Assembly (NCBI GenBank): GCA_963707575.1
Contig: OY970171.1
Location: forward strand, 372,001 to 436,000
Direction of reading: 5' to 3'
DNA length: 64,000 nucleotides
Origin: Gaiellasilicea sp963707575
GTDB taxonomy: Bacteria > Actinomycetota > Thermoleophilia > Gaiellales > Gaiellaceae
The translations under genes were made by a program, and so were the position numbers. The notes beneath the pieces are model-generated. The model worked only from the letters and a program-made list of their open reading frames with translations, ran no database searches and was not told the origin of the DNA. Numbering within the stretch: position 1 is the stretch's first letter; each line of letters begins with the position of its first letter. Shown one piece after another: positions 32,811 through 41,364 of the stretch.

Positions 32811-33953
32811 CTAGTAGCGCAGGATCGCGCCGATGCCCTCGACCGGCTCGAGGTCCTGCCGGTGCTCGACGTCCAGCACCTCGCCGCCGTTCGCGAGCGT
32901 CAGCCTGACGGCCAGGTCGAGCCCATCGTCCCGCGGTTCCATCGTCGTGCCGTCCAGCGGGCAGCCGCCCGGCTCCGTGGACGCGCGGCCGCATGCGGGG
33001 CACCGGTACGCATCCCGGCGGACGCCGTCGGCGTAGAGCAGCAGCTCGACGCGGGCGTCCGAAGCGGCTTCGAGCGTCGCCTCCCAGCCCGACGCGGCGC
33101 GGCCGCCGCGGCCGGCTTCCTCGCGCCAGCGCTCCACCGCCTCGCCTTCACGCTCCGCCCGCCAGGCGTCGAGGAGCGGCACGACGGCGGCTTGCAGCTC
33201 GCTCGGGCCGGCGTGCTGCTCCACGGCCGTCCACCCGACGATCGCGTCGGAGACCTCCGTCGAGAGCACCGCCGAGAACTCGTGCCGCGCGTCCTCGGAG
33301 CAGACGGCGACGATGCGCGGACGCTGGAGCTGCCGGAAGCGCCGCTCGAGCTCCTCCCCCACCGTCTTGTAGTGCTCGTGGGCCAGATGGTCGACGTGCC
33401 GCTGGAAGTTGGCCTGCGACCAGCCGCCCTGGTCGTGCCTCGTCGGGGCATCCTCGGACTTGTCGGCGATCGCCTCGAGACGGCCGTTTCGCAGCGCGTA
33501 GACCCGACCGGCCTCACGGTTCACGACCGCGACGAGCGCGGTCGTGACGCGGCCGACGATCGGGACGAGCGGCGCGAGCAGGAAGTCGTCGGCGACGCGG
33601 ATCGTGTCGGGGACGGGCGCCGGCAGCGGCAGCACGCTCCACATGTGGTCGCGCCCCGCCGCGAAGATCGCGAGACCGTGGGCGCCGTCGCGGTCGAATT
33701 CACGCTCGAAGTACGCCTCGATCCGCTCGAAGTCGGCCTTCAGGCCCAGCCGCACCTCGTGCGCGAGGTCGCCGCGGGTCGCGCCGTGGGACTTGCCGCC
33801 CGCATCGAGCAGCGAGCGCACCCGCGTCGCGACGGCCGCAGCCGTCGGCGAGACGCTGGGGTCCAGATTGAGGTAAAGGCTGATCGCGCAGCCGTGCTCG
33901 CCCCGAAAGCCCGCCAGCTCGCGGAGCCCGTCGAGGCTCATGGTCGTAGTCAT
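32811..33953 (-). CDS. eRF1/Vms1-like (bacterial release factor-like) protein
   Basis: A 380-residue protein of the bacterial eRF1-related group (Vms1/Ankzf1 peptidyl-tRNA hydrolase superfamily). Near its middle it has QGGWSQANFQRHVDHL, which corresponds to the GGQ-type loop that hydrolyses peptidyl-tRNA, followed by the helix HEHYKTVGEELERRF. A C-terminal zinc-ribbon-like part holds CPACG and CPLDG (four cysteines). A role in ribosome rescue is suggested by homology only. ATG at 33953 is used; ATG at 33941 is also possible. It is divergent from trxB. Confidence 0.8.
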   Translation of the reverse strand: MTTTMSLDGLRELAGFRGEHGCAISLYLNLDPSVSPTAAAVATRVRSLLDAGGKSHGATRGDLAHEVRLGLKADFERIEAYFEREFDRDGAHGLAIFAAGRDHMWSVLPLPAPVPDTIRVADDFLLAPLVPIVGRVTTALVAVVNREAGRVYALRNGRLEAIADKSEDAPTRHDQGGWSQANFQRHVDHLAHEHYKTVGEELERRFRQLQRPRIVAVCSEDARHEFSAVLSTEVSDAIVGWTAVEQHAGPSELQAAVVPLLDAWRAEREGEAVERWREEAGRGGRAASGWEATLEAASDARVELLLYADGVRRDAYRCPACGRASTEPGGCPLDGTTMEPRDDGLDLAVRLTLANGGEVLDVEHRQDLEPVEGIGAILRY

Positions 33954-34081
33954 ACGACTCTTCTGCCGGAACGCGCGGGTTTCTAAGCCTCCGGCCCCGA
34001 GCACCGGAACACCTGAGCGCGCCGATGCGTTCTCTATGGTGAGGGCCGGATCGCACGGCCAGACAGATGGAGGAGTGAACG

Positions 34082-35065
34082 TTGAGCGACGTACGTGACG
34101 TGATCATCATCGGCGGCGGCCCCGCCGGCTACACCGCTGCGCTCTACGCGGCGCGCGCCAACCTGAAGCCGCTCGTGATCGAGGGGATCGAGTGGGGTGG
34201 TCAGCTGATGATCACGAGCGATGTGGAGAACTACCCCGGCTACCCGGACGGGATCATGGGGCCCGAGATGATGAGGCAATTCCGCGACCAGGCGGCGCGG
34301 TTCGGAACCGAGTTCGTCACCGACATCGTGACGAGCGTCGACTTCTCGGAGCAGCCGTTCAAGGTCAACGTCGAACAGAAGGAGTACCTGGCGCGGACGG
34401 TCATCGTCGCGACGGGTGCGACCGCGCGGAAGCTCGGGTTGCAGTCGGAGCTGGATCTGCAGGGCCGCGGCGTCACCTACTGCGCGACGTGCGACGGCGC
34501 GTTCTACCGCGAGAAGGAGGTCGTCGTCGTCGGCGGCGGCGACTCGGCCATGGAGGAGGCGCTCTTCCTGACCAAGTTCGCCTCCAAGGTCACGGTCGTC
34601 CACCGGCGCGACGTCTTTCGGGCGTCCCAGATCATGGAGGACCGCGTCCGCGCACACGAGAAGATCGAGATCCTGACCCCGTTCGTCGTCGACGAGGTGC
34701 TCGGCGTCGACACGAACAAGCTCACGGGCGTGCGCCTGCTCAACACCGAGACGGGCGAGACGCGCGAGCTCCCGACCGACGGACTCTTCGTCGCGATCGG
34801 ACACGACCCGACGACCAAGCTCTTCGTCGACGTGCTCGACCACGACGAGTCCGGCTACCTGATTACCCGCGGCAAGACGACCGAGACGAACATCCCGGGA
34901 ATCTTCGCCGCCGGCGACGTCCAGGATCACGACTACCGGCAGGCGGTCACGGCGGCCGGCTCCGGGTGCCAGGCCGCGCTCGACGCGGAGCGGTTTCTCG
35001 CCGAAGCCGAGGGTCATCTGTTGGACGCCCTCACGGCGCCGCGCGAGCAAGGGGCACCTGCGTAG
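34082..35065 (+). CDS. trxB: Thioredoxin-disulfide reductase
   Basis: A 327-residue flavoenzyme that passes electrons from NADPH to thioredoxin. It shows the FAD motif IIIGGGPAGYTAALYAAR at the N-terminus, the redox motif CATCDGAFY near residue 137, the NADPH motif VVVGGGDSAMEEALFL and the C-terminal FAD motif GIFAAGDVQDHDYRQAVTAA. Length is normal for the low-molecular-weight type. TTG at 34082 is the start, supported by AGGAG about eight bases upstream. A zinc-ribbon/PAS gene follows after 20 bases; no thioredoxin gene is in the window. Confidence 0.93.
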   Translation: MSDVRDVIIIGGGPAGYTAALYAARANLKPLVIEGIEWGGQLMITSDVENYPGYPDGIMGPEMMRQFRDQAARFGTEFVTDIVTSVDFSEQPFKVNVEQKEYLARTVIVATGATARKLGLQSELDLQGRGVTYCATCDGAFYREKEVVVVGGGDSAMEEALFLTKFASKVTVVHRRDVFRASQIMEDRVRAHEKIEILTPFVVDEVLGVDTNKLTGVRLLNTETGETRELPTDGLFVAIGHDPTTKLFVDVLDHDESGYLITRGKTTETNIPGIFAAGDVQDHDYRQAVTAAGSGCQAALDAERFLAEAEGHLLDALTAPREQGAPA

Positions 35066-35085
35066 CCCACCGCTAGTCTGGCCGC

Positions 35086-35532
35086 GTGCCGTACTTCATC
35101 TGCCCGAACTGCAAGGAGCGCTCCGTCGACCACGACGGGCGGCAGGGCCTGCTCCGCCAGGCCGTCTCGTGCCAACGCTGCGGCTTCGGCTTCCTCTTTG
35201 AGCTGCTCGACGACTACTACCCTGGTCCGAACGCGGGCCTCGTGGCCTGCGACGGGCAACGCCGCATCCTCGCAGTGGGAAGGGGCGTGTTCGAGCTGAC
35301 GGGCTACCGCGAGCCCGAGCTGATGGGCAAGGACGTGGTCGAAGCCTTCGGCCTGAGCGGCTTCGCCCCCGAGCAGGATCCCGTCGCGCTCGCTCTCGAA
35401 TGGGGTGTCAGGCGGATGGGGGAGCGGCTGGAGGTGCGCACGCGGGCCGGCAGCGTGAAGCCGGTCACGGCCGACGTCTTCCCCGCCTACGACGACGACG
35501 GCGGCCTGCTGCTCTCGCTCTCGCCGCGCTGA
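35086..35532 (+). CDS. Zinc-ribbon plus PAS-domain protein
   Basis: A 148-residue protein. Residues 5-36 hold two CxxC pairs (CPNC and CQRC), a zinc ribbon or redox-active cysteine cluster. Residues 45-145 form a PAS domain (GLVACDGQRRILAVGRGVFELTGY, then ELMGKDVVEAFG). There is no output domain. It follows trxB by 20 bases, so it may report thiol redox state to a partner; that is inference from position and cysteines. GTG at 35086 is the start. It is convergent with the MEDS gene, the two stops being adjacent. Confidence 0.75.
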   Translation: MPYFICPNCKERSVDHDGRQGLLRQAVSCQRCGFGFLFELLDDYYPGPNAGLVACDGQRRILAVGRGVFELTGYREPELMGKDVVEAFGLSGFAPEQDPVALALEWGVRRMGERLEVRTRAGSVKPVTADVFPAYDDDGGLLLSLSPR

Positions 35533-36327
35533 TCAGCCGCTCGGGGCAGGCCCGGCCAGGTAGTGCGAGCGTGCAGTGGCGAGGATCCGGTCGGCCAGCG
35601 ACGGCCTGTTCGCGCTCACCCACATCAAGATGCGCTGGGCGAGCGGAACCCAGTCGTCCTGCGTCTGTCGCGACATGAGCAGGTACAGCCGGCCGGCCTC
35701 GTCGGATCCGAGCACTTCGTCGAGCGCGCGGTCGACCGAGTGGGCGAAGCGCGGGTAGTGCCGTGCGGGCAGGACGTGCGAGTGCAGCTCGCACACCCAG
35801 GGCAGCGTCGTCGATTGCGCTGCGCGGTCGAACACGTCCAGGTGATAGCCACAGAGGAGCGAGAAGTCCCGTGTCTCCGCCGCGTCGCGCCAGATCTCTT
35901 CGAGCGCGAACGCGGCTTCGGGCCGGCCACGCTGGCAGAGCAGGTCGACCATCTCGCCGAAGACACGGATGGGCCGGCCCTCGAAGCGTGAGCCAACCTC
36001 GTCCAGCTGGCCTCCCACGACCTCCTCGAACTGGGACGTCGACGGCCCTTCACCCGCGACGAGCGTGGAGAGCGTCGTCTCGGCGTCCTCGACCGTCAGC
36101 AATCCACTCTCCTCGAGCGCGCGCGAGTCCCACCCCAGCGCCGTGAGCCGCTCGCGGAACGTGGCCAGATGCTCGGGTGTGGCGATCACGACCGCCGGCT
36201 CTCCCACCTCGAAGCCGGCCGCCAGGTACGCGGCGACCGATTCGGCGAGCTCATCCACACCGGAGTAGATCTGCACGCCGTGCCCTGATGCAGGTCCTGT
36301 GAGGAAGTCCGCCCAAGATTGGCGCAT
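35533..36327 (-). CDS. MEDS-domain (DcmR-like) sensory protein
   Basis: A 264-residue protein with the MEDS domain found in DcmR-type sensors, a RecA-like fold without nucleotide hydrolysis motifs. Visible landmarks are HGVQIYSGVDELAESVAAYLAAG, VVIATPEHLATFRERL and RVFGEMVDLLCQRGRPEAAF. The C-terminal 70 residues (from about LYLLMSRQTQDDW) are helical and may be a protein-binding output. It stands alone, convergent with the PAS gene, and its partner is not evident. Confidence 0.8.
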   Translation of the reverse strand: MRQSWADFLTGPASGHGVQIYSGVDELAESVAAYLAAGFEVGEPAVVIATPEHLATFRERLTALGWDSRALEESGLLTVEDAETTLSTLVAGEGPSTSQFEEVVGGQLDEVGSRFEGRPIRVFGEMVDLLCQRGRPEAAFALEEIWRDAAETRDFSLLCGYHLDVFDRAAQSTTLPWVCELHSHVLPARHYPRFAHSVDRALDEVLGSDEAGRLYLLMSRQTQDDWVPLAQRILMWVSANRPSLADRILATARSHYLAGPAPSG

Positions 36328-36385
36328 ACGTCACTATATCGTCGGTCTCGAAAAGTCGCTCTGCCCGGGACCGAGGTGTTCTTGT

Positions 36386-37081
36386 TCAGGAATCGCTGCC
36401 GCTTGCGACCGGAACGACGCGACTCGCCGGACAGAGCTCGGCGAGCACGCACTCCTCGCACAAGGGGCGCCGTGCGATGCAGACGCGGCGCCCGTGCCAG
36501 ATCAGGAGATGCGGGAAACGACCCCAGTCCGCCCGCGGCACGAGCTTGATCAGGTCGCGCTCGATCCGGACGGGATCGTCCTGCTTCGTCAGCCCGAGCC
36601 GCTGCGAGAGCCGACGCACGTGGGTGTCGACGACCACCCCTTGCGGGAGCCCGAGCTCGGCGGCGACGACGTTCGCGGTCTTGCGCGCCACACCGGGCAG
36701 CCGCAGCAGCTCGTCGAGCTCGCGGGGGACGACGCCGTCGAATTCCTCGAGGAGCACCCGGGCTGTGCCGCGGATCGCCTTCGCCTTCTGGCGGAAGAAC
36801 CCGGTCTGGTAGATGTCGCGCTCGAGCTCCTCCTGCGGCACGGCGAGATAGTCCTCCGGCCGCCGGTACTTCTCGAACAGGCGCTCCGTGACCCGGTTCA
36901 CGTTCACGTCGGTCGTCTGCGCCGAGAGCATCACCGAGACGAGCAGCTCGAAGTCGGTACGGAAGGTGAGCGCGATCTTCGCGTCCGCGTGCTCGGCCGC
37001 CAGCCGCTCGATGATCGGCCCGATGCGCTCCCGTTTCGGACCGACGCGACGCCGAGCCTCGCGCACGTAGCTCGGCGCCAT
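36386..37081 (-). CDS. nth: Endonuclease III
   Basis: A 231-residue DNA glycosylase/AP lyase that removes oxidised pyrimidines. The helix-hairpin-helix with catalytic lysine is present in LLRLPGVARKTANVVAAEL, and the catalytic Asp in VVVDTHVRRLSQRLGL. The 4Fe-4S cluster ligands fit C-x6-C-x2-C-x5-C in the C-terminus (CIARRPLCEECVLAELC). ATG at 37081 starts immediately beside an inverted-repeat element that fills the upstream gap. It is read downstream of the phosphoesterase gene. Confidence 0.92.
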   Translation of the reverse strand: MAPSYVREARRRVGPKRERIGPIIERLAAEHADAKIALTFRTDFELLVSVMLSAQTTDVNVNRVTERLFEKYRRPEDYLAVPQEELERDIYQTGFFRQKAKAIRGTARVLLEEFDGVVPRELDELLRLPGVARKTANVVAAELGLPQGVVVDTHVRRLSQRLGLTKQDDPVRIERDLIKLVPRADWGRFPHLLIWHGRRVCIARRPLCEECVLAELCPASRVVPVASGSDS

Positions 37082-37082
37082 C

Positions 37083-37246
37083 AGTGTTCCGTCCCGGAAT
37101 TCAGCTGCTGCTCTGTGGAGTGACCAGGTGTGATCTGGTGGCGCACGGTGCCCGCGTGCGTGCTGGTAGCACGTGCGCGGGCGCCGGGTGCTGCCAGGCG
37201 CGGCTGGACGCCCGCAGAGTCCAACGGACTTCCGGGACGGAGCACT
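37083..37246. repeat. MITE-like intergenic element with terminal inverted repeats
   Basis: The 164-base element is bounded by AGTGTTCCGTCCCGGAA (37083-37099) and TTCCGGGACGGAGCACT (37230-37246), which match in inverted orientation at 16 of 17 positions. Inside is a further imperfect hairpin with arms GCCCGCG and CGCGGGC. It fills nearly the whole gap between the phosphoesterase stop and the nth start. No ORF or transposase is inside. Confidence 0.65.
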
Positions 37247-37911
37247 TAGGCGATGCTCTCGAAGTACGCGGAAGTCTCGTCGGGATCTTCGGGCTCGAGC
37301 AGCCACCCAGCGAGCTCCTCGGCGTTGGGATAGGCGGTGGCACGGATGAGGGCGACGGCCGCGTCGATCGGATACGACGTGCGGCGCAACTCGACCGCGC
37401 GGTCCTCGACGAGCGCCCAGAACGCGCCCTGCTTCCCCTCGTACGGCATGCCCACGCTGCCGGCGTTGGCGAGCCGGATGCCGTCGACGACGCGGTCGTA
37501 CTGGACGTGCGTGTGACCGCCGACGACGACTCGCTCGGTCACGCCGGCGAGTGCCTCGCGCACGCGCTCGTCGGGCGAGACGCGGGTCAGGATCTCCACA
37601 TCGCTCCGAGGAGAGCCGTGGCAGTAGAGGACCCCGTCCAGTTCGACCGTGGTCGGCAGCCCGGCAAGAAACTCGCGCGCGGTGGGATCCAGCTGCCCGC
37701 TCACCCACTCGCTGAGCTCGCGGTCGGCGTTGCCGCGCAGGAAGAGCGCATCGTGGCGGCGCAGGAGCTCGAGCACCTCCCGCGGGAACGGGCCTGCCAC
37801 GACGTCGCCGCCGCACACGATCCGGTCGACGTCGAGCGAGGCGACCTCGGCGAGCACGGCCTCCAGAGCGGGCAGGTTGCCGTGCACGTCGTGAAGCGCG
37901 GCGACCCGCAT
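37246..37911 (-). CDS. Metallophosphoesterase, YfcE/MJ0936-like
   Basis: A 221-residue calcineurin-like phosphoesterase. The metal-binding motifs are intact: DVHGN (residues 8-12), GGDVV, GNADRE, then CHGSP and GGHTH. Members hydrolyse phosphodiesters or act on nucleotides; the substrate is not known here. It starts at 37911, one base from the stop of the AddA-like gene, so it is part of that operon. Its TAA stop touches the inverted-repeat element upstream of nth. Confidence 0.88.
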   Translation of the reverse strand: MRVAALHDVHGNLPALEAVLAEVASLDVDRIVCGGDVVAGPFPREVLELLRRHDALFLRGNADRELSEWVSGQLDPTAREFLAGLPTTVELDGVLYCHGSPRSDVEILTRVSPDERVREALAGVTERVVVGGHTHVQYDRVVDGIRLANAGSVGMPYEGKQGAFWALVEDRAVELRRTSYPIDAAVALIRATAYPNAEELAGWLLEPEDPDETSAYFESIA

Positions 37912-40900
37912 CTAGGCCGTCGCGGTCAGGGCCGGATGCCGGGAAGGCGCGGCTCGCAGGCGCGGTCCTGCGCAGACGACGTCGAGCGCCGGACAGCCCG
38001 CGCAGTTGAACTCGCTCGGCGTCGGTCGGAACTCGCCCTGTCGGATCTGCCCGATCGCCGCCGACAGCTCCAGCTCCAGTGCAGGCAGCTCGTCCCGCCC
38101 GAACGTGCGCGAGACGACGGCCTCCGGCCGCTCGAGGAAGTGGTAGACGACCTCGACCTCGTCGGCGCCGCCGCGGAAGCAGGCGAGTGCGTAGACGAGC
38201 CGCTGGAGCCGGTAGTCCGCCTCGACGATCTCCTCGGGCGCCCCCTCCGCGAGCGAGTTCGTCTTGTAGTCCAGCACCAGCGCCCGGTCGCCCTCGCGCT
38301 GGAGGACGTCGAGGCGGCCGTGCAGGAGGACGCCGTCGTGCTCGAACGCGAACGGCCGCTCGGGCTGCGCGCCGGAGAGCGCCGCGACCCTCCGAGCGAG
38401 TTCGGAGCCGCAGTAGGTGGCGACGAAGCCCTCGATCCGCGTCAGCTCCTCGTCGGTGACCGCCGGGTACCACGTCCGAACCTGCTGGACGTCGGGCACC
38501 TCCGGCGCGGTGAGGTCGACGAGCTCGAGGAGCCGGTGCACGGCGTCGCCGACCTCGGTCGCGGCAAGCCCGCTGCGCCCCGGAATCGAGCCGTTGCCGT
38601 CCGCGGGTCGCATGCCGGCCACGCGCTCGGCGTAGTAGCGGTACGAGCAGCGCTCGTAGAGAGCGAGCGCGGAATACGAGAGCTTCCTGACGTCGTGAAG
38701 CGGCGGCTCGGGCAATGCCGCGATCGGCGCGAGCGCCGGCGCCAGCGGAGGCAGCGGCGGCGCGCTCTCGGGTGAGAAGAGCGCGAGCTGCCCCTCCTCG
38801 GACACGAGCTCGGCCGGCTCGGCCTCGACCGCGACGACCCGCGCGGGCACTCTCCGGTCGAGCCGGACGAGCACGCGCGCACCCTCACGCTCGAGCTCCA
38901 GCGGGCCGTCTGCAGCGACGAGCTCCTCGGCGCAGTCGAGCCGGCCCAGCACCCAGCCGATCGGCGTCTTCTCGTCGGCCTTGCGGCCAGATCCAAACGA
39001 TTCAGCATCGATCGAGCCGGAGACGATCAGGCGGTCGATCGCCCTGGTCATCGCGACGTAGTAGAGCCGCAGCCGCTCAGCCTCGTCCTCCTGGCGCCGG
39101 CGCTCGGTCACCTCGTCGTAGCCGAACGCGCCGTACCGCTTGCCCGTGGCCGGGTCGGCGACGCGGAAGCCGAAGCGGCCGTCCGCCAGGCAGAGAATCT
39201 CGTCTGCGGAGGGCGCGGCGCGGTCGCGGCCCGCATCCGCCACGACGACGACCTTGAACTCGAGCCCCTTCGCGGCGTGGATCGTGAGCAGGCGCACGGC
39301 GTCCGCGCCCTCCTCCTCGGCGACCGCCTCCAGCTCGCGTGCCCCGACCGCCTCCTGCTCGGAGACGAAGCGGACGAAGCCTTCGACGTCGGGCCCGCGC
39401 AGCTCCTCGTACGAGCGCGCGAGACGAGCCAGCTTGCGCAGGTTCGCGTAGCGGCGGCGGCCGTCCCACTGCGCGAGCACGGCGAGGTCGTAGTCGTGAT
39501 CGGCGACGATGCGCTCGCAGAGCCGCTCCAGCGAGAGCCGCGACGACGCCTCCGCGAGCCGGTCGAAGCGCTGGCGGAACGCGCGCAGCAGGCGCAGGTC
39601 GCGCTCGTCGAGGTCGGGCGGGAGCGAACGCTCGATCCCCGTGAAGATCGGACGGCGGCCGGCCGCGCGCCGGATGAGCATGAGAGCGTCGTTCGAGACG
39701 CCGACGAACGGCGAGGCGAGGACGCTGACGAGTGCGTCGTCGTCGTAGCGGTTGTGCAGCAGGCGCAGATAGGCGAGCAGGTCGACGACTTGCTGCTGGC
39801 CGAAGTACCCGCGCCCCGTCGCCCGGTAGGTGGGCAGGCCGGCCGCTCGTAGCTCCTCCTCGTACCACTCCGCATCCGTCCCCGCCGCGAAGAGCAGCAC
39901 GATCTCACCCGCGCTCGCGGCGCCGCTGTCCACGATCTCGCGGACACGACGCGCCACGTGCTGTGCCTCGGCGCGCCGCCAGTGGATGCCGCTGCCGTCG
40001 TACGCGGCCTTGTCGGTCACGAGCAGCTCGACGGGCGTCCCGAAGACAGGATCGGGGAACTCGCCCGAAGCTGCGAGCGGTTGGAACTCCTCCCCGAAGG
40101 AGGCGCCGAAGAGGTGGTTGACGACGCGGAGCACCTCGGGTCGGGAGCGGTAGTTGCGGGTCAGCGGCAGCAACGTCTCGGCCGCGGCGCGGCGCTCGCG
40201 GAAGACGCCCACGTCCGCGTGGCGGAAGCCGTAGATGGACTGGAACTCGTCGCCCACGTAGAAGCGGTCGGTCGCCGGCCCCGTGAGCAGGTCGACGAGC
40301 TCGCACTGGAGCCGGTTCGTGTCCTGGAACTCGTCCACCATGATCGAGCGGAAGCGCAGCTGCTCGCGCTCGCGCAGCTCGTCGTGGTCGCGCAGGAGGT
40401 CGCGGGCTCGCAGCTGCAGATCCTCGAAGTCGAGCGCCGACTCGGCGTCCTTGGCGGCGGCGTACGCGTCCGCGAAGCGCTGCAGCAGCTGCTGCAGGAG
40501 CTCGCGGTCGCGGAGCGCCAGCTCGTCCAGCGCGGCCTGCTCGACGGCCTTGCGGGCCTCCTCGTAGCTCGCAGCTCGCTCGCCGCGCGCCCGCAGCCCG
40601 CTCAGGTCGAGCAGGCGCTCCGGCAGCTGCGGCGCGGCAGGCAGCGCCATCGCCTCCCCGGCCGCCGCCCGTGCCGCCGGCGTCGCGTCGAGGTCATCCG
40701 CGAGGCACCGTGCCGCTTCAGCCAGCTCGGCGAGTCGTGCCTCGAGCCCGGGCCGCTCGCCGAGCTCGAGCTCGAGCTCGCGGCCGGCCGAGCGCAGCGT
40801 CTCGTAGACGCTCGTCAGCATGCGCCGAAGCCCGGCCGCCCCGTAGGTCGCGAGCAGCTGGAGCCGCTCCGGCTCGTCGTCGGAGCAGAAGGCGGTGAGC

Positions 40901-41364
40901 GCCGTCGCGAAGGCCTCGCCGCGGACGACACGCCCCTGGCTCTCGTCGAGAATCCGGAAGCGCGGATCGAGCCCGGCCTCGAAGGGGTGCGACTTCAACA
41001 GCCGCAGGCAGAACCCGTGGATCGTGGAGATCCAGGCACCGTCCAGCGAGCGGGCGAGATCGTGACGGCCGAGCTCGTTCAGCCGCGCCCGGATGCGCCC
41101 GCGCAGCTCGCCTGCAGCCCGCTCGGTGTACGTGATCACGAGCAGCGACTCGACATCGATGCCCTCGTCGCAGACCGCCTGGACGAAGCGCTCGACGAGC
41201 ACCGTCGTCTTGCCCGTGCCGGCACCCGCGGAGACGAAGACCTGTCCGCGGGCCGCGACCGCAGCCGTCTGCTGCTCGTTGGGCACCCTGCCCCGCTCCC
41301 GTGCCGGCGAGGCCGGCACCTCCGCTCTCTGGAGCGGCTCCGTCGAGCCTACGCCGCCGCTCAT
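37912..41364 (-). CDS. UvrD/RecB-like helicase-nuclease, AddA/AdnB-like
   Basis: A 1150-residue SF1A helicase joined to a RecB-type nuclease, for processing double-strand DNA ends. Motifs in order are the Q-motif PNEQQTAAV (28-36), Walker A SAGAGTGKTT (45-54), Walker B VDEFQDTN, GDEFQSIYGFR, TIHAAKGLEFK and YVAMTRA. The C-terminal nuclease has LVLDYKTN, and cysteines in ERCSYRYY and CAGCPALDVVC fit the iron-sulfur nuclease type. ATG at 41364 overlaps the partner stop by four bases. Both subunits carry a nuclease, as in AddAB and AdnAB. Confidence 0.88.
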   Translation of the reverse strand: MSGGVGSTEPLQRAEVPASPARERGRVPNEQQTAAVAARGQVFVSAGAGTGKTTVLVERFVQAVCDEGIDVESLLVITYTERAAGELRGRIRARLNELGRHDLARSLDGAWISTIHGFCLRLLKSHPFEAGLDPRFRILDESQGRVVRGEAFATALTAFCSDDEPERLQLLATYGAAGLRRMLTSVYETLRSAGRELELELGERPGLEARLAELAEAARCLADDLDATPAARAAAGEAMALPAAPQLPERLLDLSGLRARGERAASYEEARKAVEQAALDELALRDRELLQQLLQRFADAYAAAKDAESALDFEDLQLRARDLLRDHDELREREQLRFRSIMVDEFQDTNRLQCELVDLLTGPATDRFYVGDEFQSIYGFRHADVGVFRERRAAAETLLPLTRNYRSRPEVLRVVNHLFGASFGEEFQPLAASGEFPDPVFGTPVELLVTDKAAYDGSGIHWRRAEAQHVARRVREIVDSGAASAGEIVLLFAAGTDAEWYEEELRAAGLPTYRATGRGYFGQQQVVDLLAYLRLLHNRYDDDALVSVLASPFVGVSNDALMLIRRAAGRRPIFTGIERSLPPDLDERDLRLLRAFRQRFDRLAEASSRLSLERLCERIVADHDYDLAVLAQWDGRRRYANLRKLARLARSYEELRGPDVEGFVRFVSEQEAVGARELEAVAEEEGADAVRLLTIHAAKGLEFKVVVVADAGRDRAAPSADEILCLADGRFGFRVADPATGKRYGAFGYDEVTERRRQEDEAERLRLYYVAMTRAIDRLIVSGSIDAESFGSGRKADEKTPIGWVLGRLDCAEELVAADGPLELEREGARVLVRLDRRVPARVVAVEAEPAELVSEEGQLALFSPESAPPLPPLAPALAPIAALPEPPLHDVRKLSYSALALYERCSYRYYAERVAGMRPADGNGSIPGRSGLAATEVGDAVHRLLELVDLTAPEVPDVQQVRTWYPAVTDEELTRIEGFVATYCGSELARRVAALSGAQPERPFAFEHDGVLLHGRLDVLQREGDRALVLDYKTNSLAEGAPEEIVEADYRLQRLVYALACFRGGADEVEVVYHFLERPEAVVSRTFGRDELPALELELSAAIGQIRQGEFRPTPSEFNCAGCPALDVVCAGPRLRAAPSRHPALTATA

